Below are positions 55,759 through 64,000 of a stretch of 64,000 bases of DNA, in pieces. The position numbers and the translations under genes were made by a program. This DNA is from Lepisosteus oculatus (Eukaryota; Chordata; Actinopteri; Semionotiformes; Lepisosteidae). The stretch lies in assembly GCF_040954835.1 (NCBI RefSeq), contig NC_090709.1, positions 42,912,490-42,976,489 of the forward strand, given 5' to 3'. Numbering within the stretch: position 1 is the first letter of the stretch; every line of letters begins with the position of its first letter. Under the pieces are notes generated by a model that saw nothing but the letters and a program-made list of their open reading frames with translations, ran no database searches and had not been told where the DNA came from.

Positions 55759-55899
55759 CTACATTTAGCATGACTTCTTGTTGCAGTTGAGCTCAAAGCT
55801 GGAGATGATCTCCATATTCTACCGCACTAACTAGTCCGAAACGTAGTACACAGTACACACTTTTTAAGTGAAGTCAGGTTGTTAAAAAATTAAACCAGC

Positions 55900-55970
55900 G
55901 CCCTGTCACAGAAACGTACCCCAGTCTCCCGCGCAACAAGCGTGGGTACTCAGCACTATACTAAAGAGGA
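55900..55970 (-). pseudogene. tRNA-Asp-derived relic with a GTT anticodon (left arm)
   Basis: The 5' half (tcctctttagtatagtgctg) and anticodon arm (cgcttgttgcgcggg) follow tRNA-Asp, but the anticodon reads GTT and the T-arm is degraded. The mirror copy is at 61,137-61,208. Confidence 0.65.
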
Positions 55971-56321
55971 GCGCTTGTCTGCAGCTGAGCGTTAGCTCTG
56001 TTTACTGTCAGCAGTCATTTCCTCATTTCCAAAGACTTTTTCACCTGCTCTCAGCTTTTAAAGACGGTCATAAACGCTCAAGAAGTAATTCATGTCAGTT
56101 TGAAGTCTGTTTCTGTTGTCTCAGCTCTTGATAAAGAAAACCCGTGAGTGGGAGACTCCCTCTCTGAAGAAGTTTGCCGTCACCCTGCGAGGGAGAAGAG
56201 CCGTCAATCACCGAGGCAACCACTGAGACAGTTAACATTAAACACGTGAAATGCGAGATGTTGTGATTTTTTTTCCCGCTTAAGGCTTCTATCGTTTCTT
56301 CTCTAACGAGAAAGACCTCTT

Positions 56322-56403
56322 TATTAGAAGTGAGATTTTAACAAACGTCTCCAGGGTTAACTGCGACCTGAACGCAACGCCTTAGACCACCAGCCATCTT
56401 GCC
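56322..56403 (-). pseudogene. tRNA-Leu (CAG) relic (left arm)
   Basis: The D-arm and anticodon arm match tRNA-Leu-CAG (ggtctaaggcg, tgcgttcaggtcgca), and the long variable arm is partly kept (ccctggag). The T-loop has lost its conserved C (GTTAAAATC). The mirror copy is at 60,718-60,799. Confidence 0.75.
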
Positions 56404-57038
56404 TGTGGTACTTAGAGCAGCGCTCAATAAAAATAATCAGAAACCGAAAGCGCTTCTTATGCGGATCAGTATATTCCGATTCCACTGGTTCTGCAGAAGA
56501 AATAAGAAAAGCCGAACTCAAACCACTGTTTTGCCATTACGGGTACTCTGTCTGCAGCAGCTTTAAGATCTACTCACACCGTGTTGCCATTAAGGCTACC
56601 TTGTTAAAAAAAACTTATATTCACCTTTTTGAACGTGATTATTAGACACCCGTTAAATCTCCACCGAGGTTTCTTGAGAGATCTTCAGCGAGCGAGTATT
56701 AAAAAACTACGTCGCTTCCAACCTCTGCTGTCACTGTAAACTCGGACGTGATGTTCTGCAGATGTGCAGTGTGCCTTTCCTCTTGTCGTATTCAAGAGAA
56801 CTCACTGTTTGAGCTCCTCACTGCGTGTTCTATACTCTACTGTGATTTAATTTAGATGATTACGTGGAGTAGAGTGACAAGATCTACTTGAACATTTTCG
56901 GTTTGTGAAATGAAACACTAAATACACTACTGTAAATACAAGTAATGGGCATTTAAAATAACCACAGTACAGCTAGAAGAGTGAAAGATAAAAGACTATT
57001 TAGAATGACATTCCCAATAGACTTAAGAACAGTACAAC

Positions 57039-57111
57039 CGCCCGAACAGGGACTTGAACCCTGGGCCCTCAGATTAAAAGTCTGATGCTCTACCGACTGA
57101 GCTATCCGGGC
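57039..57111 (-). tRNA. tRNA-Lys-TTT: tRNA-Lys (TTT), left arm
   Basis: A 73-nt canonical vertebrate tRNA-Lys: acceptor GCCCGGA/TTCGGGC, anticodon TTT in cagacttttaatctg, T-arm gggttcaagtccc and discriminator G. Identical to the mirror copy at 60,009-60,081. Confidence 0.96.
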
Positions 57112-58393
57112 TCTGAAAGAAAGTCAACACTGTCGGGATCCTCGCAAGTCACGTGTCTCTTGTGCCGAAGAGCAGTCATACCTGACTCGTCTGGAATGAC
57201 CACTGACAGACTTTATCATGAAGCGACGGCACCACTCCCAGTAGAATGAGTGAGAAATACAGCATGACATGGGTAGTTAAGGGGCTCCCACAATCCATCT
57301 TTCCTCACATTACTATTTTTTTTCCAATAGCATTTTGACCTTTTTTCACATTCAGATTTTTTTCACATTTAATAAAATCTTTTAATCAACAAAATTAAAA
57401 AGAAAACAAATGGAACATTTTTTTGGATCAATAATTAAAAAAAACTTTCAATGCCTTGGTTGTATACGTGTGCACACCCTTTATAAAGGGAGTTGCAACA
57501 GTGCTGAAATGTAAAGAGCATTTCTGTAGAGAAAACAGCATTTTTTCTGCTTTGATGTTAAGCTTAGGGAGCCTGTCTTTTAGAAATTCTATTTCTTAAC
57601 ACCCTGCACAGCCTCCCGACAGACTAACGAATATTTTTGGGAGAAATTGGCTCACACACCGGAAGACACTAACGTTTATTTACGTTAGAGTATGTGAATA
57701 ACAGTTTAACCGAAAAAGTCTGTAATTGTGATTTTGTTAAAATTCAATAAATCGTCTATCATCAGTAAGTAATTATTAAGAAATTGTTTTATTTCATAAA
57801 CTATAAGACAATTTAGAGAGTTTATAGGTCATAAACGTCGCTTATGTTCTTTTAACTCTAGCGTTCAGGATCCAAACCCAGGTGCGGACGGTTGTGTTTC
57901 TTGAATCTCTTGTAATCATCAAAAGTCGATGTGTAGTCCTTCAGTACTTTCTCGAGTTGTGCCATGGATATTTTATACGATCAATACTTGTCATGCTCTT
58001 TTGCATTTTCATTAACAAACGGAGTTCAAAGTTCAAAGTGTGTTTATGGCTGTGCTTCACATCTACACGAGAGCACTTGTAACAGTACAGGACACGCAGT
58101 GAGGAGTTCGTGAAGCTTTCAGTTTAGTGCGGAGTTCAGGAGGAGGTGTTTTCTGTAACAGCCACGGCAAGTGTGAAGTAATCTCTGGATTTCCTGAATT
58201 TGAACTAAATGATTAGTTCAAATAATTTAGGATTTAACAGAACTAAATGAGGTACATTTAAAACAGCAGCGCAATTCTGCAGCACGTCGAGTGTGCCTGC
58301 ATTTAGTTGTGTAAACCTGGCTCTCTCTGAACACAAGCAAAGAGTTCTCACTCAACAGAAGATTGCGATGTGAGTACTGTAATGTAAAGCACC

Positions 58394-58465
58394 TGGAGAT
58401 GCCAGGGATTGAACCAGGGACCTCATACATGCAAAGCATGCGCTCTACCACTGAGCTACATCCCC
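58394..58465 (-). tRNA. tRNA-Ala-TGC: tRNA-Ala (TGC)
   Basis: A 72-nt cloverleaf with acceptor GGGGATG/CATCTCC, D-arm gctcagtggtagagc, anticodon arm catgctttgcatgta (TGC), T-arm ctggttcaatccctgg and discriminator A. Close to the canonical vertebrate gene. Confidence 0.93.
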
Positions 58466-59252
58466 GATGGAAAATGTAAGTGTCCAGATGCTCACTGATC
58501 ACAATCCACCACTCACGAAGAATGCCTGCAGTTTCCCACTTTTGCGTTTCCTCTACTACAGAGTAAATGCATGGGAATAAAGAAATAAGGAAGGAAAAAT
58601 AATCGCATTGAAGCTTCAAGAGACTGGGCACAAATTAATCTATGATTTTGGTATCCAGTCACACGTGCGACGGTGGTTAATTCCCAGACGGGGGAGTGCT
58701 TTTTTTCTACCTCATTACTCGACTGTCTTTCAATTCTGTTTTATTTGAAAGCTTTTTGCATCTTTTAAGTGCTCTTGATTAAACTATGCATAGAAAAACA
58801 GCACTACTGATTATTTTCATGGACCAATGCACACTTGTTCTGTACAACTCGAGTGATAAAGCCCTGTCTGCAAATATTGTAGAAGAAAATAAAAGGGTGA
58901 AACAACGCCCCAACCACAGGAATGGTAACAGGAAGGATCGTGTTCTTATTTGATAAGTCCTTTTGAGATGTCTTGTCAATGCACACAGGCGTTAGAGCTG
59001 AATAATTTACTTTTAGCGGTGTTTTTAAACAAAGATGGAACATGTTATTTCTATACCAGGAAGAAAGGAGCAGACTTTAACTTTAAGAGGCAAAAACGAC
59101 ACCTTATCAAAGCTAATATTAATTAAAATGACATCACAACAAAAGAGTGGAGCCTTGAGTGAATAAAATTAGTTTTCATTGGACGTCTGTGTCTCCATAA
59201 CTTTGTAGGTGAGAGAGAGGATTGTGATAATTTGCAGGTGCTTCTCGGAAGT

Positions 59253-59312
59253 GCGTTGGTGGTACAGGCGCCTTCCAAATAATTGAGTCGGGTTTGAATC
59301 CCAGCCAGTACA
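59253..59312 (+). pseudogene. tRNA-Gly (TCC) relic
   Basis: Starts gcgttggtggtacag like tRNA-Gly-TCC and keeps gccttccaa (TCC). About 11 nt are deleted after the D-loop, and the acceptor end no longer pairs. Confidence 0.75.
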
Positions 59313-60008
59313 AACCCAAATCTTTTCAAGATAATTTGTGGTCCGCTAACACACCTTTTGAAACACTACAACAGGTAACACCCCGTGTGAAACATCATGA
59401 ACATCTGTTAAAGCCTGAGTTTTACATACTCTAACGTAAATAAACGTTAGTGTCTTCCGGTGTGTGAGCCAATTTCTCCAAAAAAATATTTGTTAGTCTG
59501 CCGGGAGGCTGTGCAAGGTGTTAAGAAATAGAATTTCTAAAAGACAGGCTCCCTAAGCTTAACATCGAGGCAGAAAAAATGCTGTATTCTCTACAGAAAT
59601 GCTCTTTACATTTCAGCACTGTTGCAACTCCCTTTATAAAGGGTGTGCACACGTATACAACCAAGGCATTGAAAGTTTTTTTTTTAATTATTGTTCCAAA
59701 AAATGTTCCATTTTTTTTCTTTTTAATGTTGTTGATTAAAAGATTTTGTTAAATGTGAAAAAAATCTGAATGTGAAAAAAGGTCAAAATGCTATTGAAAA
59801 AAATCAGTAATGTGAGGAAAGATGGATTGTGGGAGCCCCTTAACTACCCATGTCATGCTGTATTTCTCACTCATTCTACTGGGAGTGGTGCCGTCGCTTC
59901 TGGATAAAGTCTGTCAGTGGTCATTCCAGACGGGTCAGGTATGACTGCTCTTCGGCACAAGAGACACGTGAATTCCGAGGATCCCGACAGTGTTGGCTGT
60001 CTTGCAGA

Positions 60009-60081
60009 GCCCGGATAGCTCAGTCGGTAGAGCATCAGACTTTTAATCTGAGGGCCCAGGGTTCAAGTCCCTGTTCGGGCG
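60009..60081 (+). tRNA. tRNA-Lys-TTT: tRNA-Lys (TTT), right arm
   Basis: Same 73-nt sequence as the left arm copy, on the opposite strand; all arms pair. The two genes point toward the outer ends of the duplication. Flanks also match, but with substitutions. Confidence 0.96.
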
Positions 60082-60717
60082 GCTGTGCCGTTTTTAATTC
60101 TATTTTGAATGTCATTCTAAATAGTCTTTTATCTTTCACTCTTCTAGCTTTACTGTGGTTATTTTAAATGTCCATTACTTGTCATTACAGTAGTGTATTT
60201 AGTGTTTCATTTCACAAACCGAAAATGTTCAAGTAGATCTTGTCACTCTACTCCACGTAATCATCTAAATTAAATCACAGTAGAGTACAGAACACCCAGT
60301 GAGGAGTTCACACAGTGAGTACTCTTGAATACGACAAGAGGAAAGGCACACTGCACATCTGCAGAACATCACGTCCGAGTTTACAGTGACAGCAGAGGTT
60401 GGAAGCGACGTAGTTTTTTATTACTCGCTCGCTGAATGATCTCTCAAGAAACCAAGGTGGAGATTTAACGGGTGTCCAATAATCACGTTCAAAAAGGTGA
60501 CGATAAGTTTTTTTTAACTAGGTAGCCTTAATGGCAACACGGTGTGAGTAGATCTTAAAACAGCTGCAGACAGAGTACCCGTAATGGCAACACAGTGCTT
60601 TGAGTTCGGCTTTTCTTATTTCTTCGGTAGAACCAGTGGTATCGGAATATACTGATCCGGATAAGAAGCGCTTTCGGTTTCTGATCATTTTTATTGAGCG
60701 CTGCTCTAAATACCACA

Positions 60718-60799
60718 GGCAAGATGGCTGGTGGTCTAAGGCGTTGCGTTCAGGTCGCAGTTAACCCTGGAGACGTTTGTTAAAATCTCACTTCTAATA
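60718..60799 (+). pseudogene. tRNA-Leu (CAG) relic (right arm)
   Basis: As for the left arm copy: good anticodon arm with CAG, degraded T-arm. Confidence 0.75.
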
Positions 60800-61136
60800 A
60801 AGAGGTCTTTCTCGTTAGAGTAGAAACGATAGAAGCCTTAAGCGGGAAAAAAATCACAACATCTCGCATTTCACGTGTTTAATGTTAACTGTCTCAGTGG
60901 TTCAGTTGGTTCTCCCTCGCAGGGTGACGGCAAACTTCTTCAGAGAGGGAGTCTCCCACGCACGGCTTTTCTTTATCAAGAGCCGAGACAACAGAAACAG
61001 ACTTCCAACTGACATGAATTACTTCTTGAGCGTTTATGACCGTCTTTAAAAGCTGAGGGCAGGTGAAAAAGTCTTTGGAAATGAGGAAATGACTGCTGAC
61101 AGTAAACAGAGCTGACGCTCAGCTGCAGACAAGCGC

Positions 61137-61208
61137 TCCTCTTTAGTATAGTGCTAAGTACCCCCGCTTGTTGCGCGGGAGACCGGGATACGTTTCTGTG
61201 ACAGATCG
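61137..61208 (+). pseudogene. tRNA-Asp-derived relic with a GTT anticodon (right arm)
   Basis: The anticodon stem is cccgc/gcggg with loop ttgttgc, giving GTT (an Asn anticodon) on a tRNA-Asp-like body. The T-arm and acceptor are degraded. Confidence 0.65.
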
Positions 61209-61343
61209 GTGGTTTAATTTTTTAACAACCTGAGTTCACTTAAAAAGTGTGTACTGTGTCCTACGTTTCGGACTAGTTACTGCGGTAGAATATGGAGATC
61301 ATCTCCAGCTTTGAGCTCAACTGCAACAAGAAGTCCTGCTAAA

Positions 61344-64000
61344 TGTAGTATAGTGAGTAGACATCGCGAGACAACAGAACGAGAGTAGAAGGCAGGTATA
61401 TATGGTGTAAGGGTGTGATCTGTGTAGTTAATAAAATAGTTAAAATAATATAAAAACGTCTCTTTATTAAGATACACAACATTTATGGCGACGAGAGATG
61501 AGTGCTTGACGGATTCAAAGCGAGCAGAACACTGCAGATTTTAGTTTTCTTGCTGGTAGAAACGAACTTCTGAATTTTCGGACTTTTCGCTTAGCTTGCG
61601 CCATGGAAGATATGGCAGCCGCGCCGAGAAGCTTTGCTTATGCCCAGCTTTTTCCACCGCTTCTACTGAACCTCGGAGCACCGGATTTGTATACGGAATA
61701 CAAGATATGGATGGAGCCGTACAGTTTTTTTTAAATAGCCAGTGGATCTACAGAAGCTCAGGATGCCGTGAGACGTGCTACATTACTGCACTGTATCGGG
61801 GCTCCCGTGCAGCGGATTTTCGCCAACCTCCCTGGAGAAAAAGGTACATATGAACAGACTGTAGCTGCCTTAGACGCTTACTTTACACCGCGGAGAAATG
61901 TGGTTTTGGAACGGCATAAATTTAGGCAGAGAAGTCTCAGGAGGAATCTGTTGATGCTTTTGTGACTGCACTAAGAGGACTGGCTAAATCGTGTGACTTT
62001 GGAGTATTGGAATCTGACATGTTAAGAGATCAACTTGTGGAAAAATGTGCACATAAGAGACTATAAATTGCTGCAGGATAAAGACTGACTTTAGAAAGAG
62101 CTCTTACAGTCGCTAGAATTCATGAAGCAGCTCAAGCAGAATCAAGAATGCTTTCTGACCACAGTGACACTGAACGGGGCGCTCGCCCATACTTTACAAA
62201 CAAAAGCCGAGCAGCAGGACGCAGTCATGCTAGAGATATAGAAGAACAGGGGACGGCTGACATTACATGTTACAGGTGCGGACTAACAACGCACAAAGCA
62301 GATGAATGCGGAGCGCGAACAGCAGAATGTCTACACTGTAAGAAAACAGGACATTATGCACGAGTGTGTAGAAAGAAAGACGGTTCCCATCAGGAAAAGA
62401 AATTTAATACAAATAAGGAAGGGACAAAACTGCGAGCAGTTCAAGAACAGTCTTCAGACTCAGATGAATTTGTTAATTCCATTGACCCTGAAGGTAAAGA
62501 AACTGTTCGAATAAATGCCCAAGAGATACAAATGGTGATAGATACAGGAAGTCAAAGAAACTTCATTGGAGTAGAACTTTTAAAGAAAGTGTTTGCACAC
62601 AGAACTAAACTTCAGCCGACTAAGAATAAATTTTATGCCTATGCACAAATTAGTCCACTTAAGTGTGTTGGCTACTTTGAGGCACAGCTGAAATGGCAGA
62701 AAAATGTAATAAAGGACAAAGTCTATGTAGTTGAAGGAAATGTAGAAGCGTTGTTGAGAAGAAAAGCATGTTTTGATCTGAAGATTCTGAATGTAGGAGA
62801 CACTGTCAATGCGGTTGACCAGTCTTCAGAGAGGTTTAAGCGGTTAGCACAGGAATATGAGTCACTCTTTAAAGGTTTAGGACAGATCAAGGGTTACAGT
62901 CACAAGGTTACAGTAGATGAGAAAGTTTCACCAGTAGCTCAAAGTCTGAGACGAGTACCCTATCCGATGATAGAAGCTGTTAATCAAGAGTTAGATAAAA
63001 TGTTGGTTGATGTAATTATTGAAGACGTGAATGAAGGTGCAGAATGGATCTCAAATATTCTGATAATACCTAAAAAAGACACCAAGGAAGTGAGACTGTG
63101 TGTGGATCTGCGAGAAGTGAATAAAGCAGTTATCAGAGAGAGACATCCAGTACCAACGGTTGGCAGCATATTGCAAGCAGTGCAAGGAGCCAAAGTTTTT
63201 GCAAAGTTAGATGTTCGAAAAGGGTTCTGGCAAGTTGAGTTGGCCCCAGAATCAAGACACCTGACTACCTTCATCACACACAGGGATTGTTACCATTTCA
63301 GAAAAGTTCCTTTTGGCTTGTCTAGTGCCCCAGAGGCCTATCAGAAAGCTATGGACTTGATGTTGTGTGCAATGCCAAGTGTTGTATGGTATATGGATGA
63401 TGTTGTAGTACATGCGGAAAATGAAGAACAACTAGAACAGAGGCTCAGGCAAGTATTCCAAAGATTCCAAGACAGAGGCTTAACTTTAAATAAAGATAAG
63501 TGTATATTTGGCCTGAAAGAGATCGAGATACTGGGACATTTGGTCACTGCAGAAGGAATAAAACCAGACCCGAAAAAGGTGACAGCTGTTTGCAGTGCAC
63601 CGAGACCTGAGAATGTTGCACTTTTGCGCTCATTCTTAGGAACTTGTGGATTTTTGATTAAATTTATTCCTAATTATGCAGATATATCAGAACCCCTTAG
63701 AAAACTAACGAGGAAAGGACAGAAGTGGGAATGGACATCGGAAACTGAGAAAGCCATTGCCAAGTTGAAAAGAGCACTTGTAACTGAACCATGTCTGGCA
63801 TACTTCAAACTAGATGCGCCACCAGTAGTGATCAGTGACGCGAGTCCTGTAGGACTTGGAGCAGTATTGCTACAAAGACCAGAAGAAGCCAGTGGCATAT
63901 GCAAGTTGCTCACTTACCCCAACAGAAAGGCATTACTCGCAAATAGAGCGTGAAGCCTTGGGTTGTGTTTGGGCAGTGCAACATTTTAGGACAAATTTAT
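61344..64000 (+). mobile_element. Ty3/Gypsy LTR retrotransposon fossil (runs off the right edge)
   Basis: Parts: 5' LTR at about 61,344-61,482 (TGTAGTATAG...acaca, about 139 bp, with an AATAAA signal); primer-binding site tggcgacgag at 61,486-61,495, matching the 3' end of tRNA-Ser(GCT); gag (from about 61,602); two zinc knuckles; aspartic protease ([10 protein letters not shown]); reverse transcriptase with the YMDD box; and the start of RNase H. The integrase and 3' LTR lie outside the window. The PBS is the type used by Mag-like Gypsy elements. The pol part in the window is largely readable; overall a few breaks are visible, mostly in gag. It predates the inverted duplication that copied its front end. 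Confidence 0.9.

Larger units (their letters stand above)
57696..59423. other. Spacer of the inverted duplication
   Basis: Non-palindromic centre of about 1.73 kb. It holds tRNA-Ala-TGC (58,394-58,465) and a tRNA-Gly relic (59,253-59,312). The left part (57,700-58,010) is homologous to the minus strand of 38,335-38,725. Otherwise no gene was recognised. Confidence 0.8.
59424..62362 (+). repeat. Right arm of the large inverted duplication
   Basis: Mirror of 53,455-57,695 without the SINE and TRIM-like insertions; about 2,939 bp. In order: tRNA-Lys, Leu relic, Asp relic, then the Gypsy LTR and gag up to the zinc knuckles. Confidence 0.92.

Overview
This window looks like vertebrate nuclear DNA, most likely from a ray-finned fish. 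It holds near-canonical vertebrate tRNA genes (Val-CAC, Val-AAC, Phe-GAA, His-GTG, Lys-TTT, Ala-TGC, Thr-CGT), a 5S rRNA gene, fish-type Tc1 transposons, 5S-derived SINEs, Tx1/L1-like LINEs, Penelope-like elements (PLEs) and LTR-element fossils. The mix would suit a non-teleost fish such as gar, bowfin or sturgeon, but the species cannot be fixed from sequence alone. Host protein-coding content is very low: an N-terminal exon of the kind that starts fish C2H2 zinc-finger genes (about 7.6-8.0 kb, minus strand) and one possible first coding exon with immune-type promoter motifs (about 30 kb, minus strand).

Layout. 0-0.4 kb: start of a LINE ORF1 (minus), its 5' side running straight into a minisatellite of about 60-bp units (0.4-6.2 kb). 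6.6-9.8 kb: SINE pieces, the zinc-finger exon, a LINE 3' end. 11.0-11.5 kb: a 51-bp tandem repeat open on both strands. 12.6-14.4 kb: tRNA cluster 1. 16.4-18.6 kb: an endogenous retrovirus fossil cut by a Tc1 transposon (18.6-20.2 kb). 20.6 kb: 5S rRNA gene. 22.6-23.5 kb: minisatellite and repeat fragments. 24.7-26.3 kb: a second Tc1 copy with an apparently whole transposase. 26.3-28.9 kb: SINE, minisatellite, non-autonomous LTR element. 29-36 kb: PLE fragments, the candidate exon and local duplications. 36.8-37.7 kb: tRNA cluster 2. 40.4-42.2 kb: two short tandem arrays. 42.7-49.9 kb: a LINE interrupted by a SINE, then two PLEs in opposite orientation. 50.5-51.3 kb: an unrecognised decayed ORF. 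52.2-64 kb: tRNA cluster 3 inside a large inverted duplication, with a Ty3/Gypsy element running off the right edge.

The most unusual structure is the inverted duplication of about 3 kb per arm (53.46-57.70 kb against 59.42-62.36 kb; spacer about 1.7 kb). Each arm carries the front end of the Gypsy element, an Asp-like tRNA relic, a Leu-CAG tRNA relic and an identical tRNA-Lys-TTT. After the duplication the left arm alone received a 5S-SINE and a tiny LTR element whose LTR contains a tRNA-like A-box/B-box pair. The right arm preserves both empty sites. The small element has only about 62 bp between LTRs, so it resembles a TRIM element with a pol III-type promoter in its LTR, comparable in concept to plant Cassandra (5S in the LTR). 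A second notable item is a complete-looking hammerhead-ribozyme-like core near the 3' end of one PLE.
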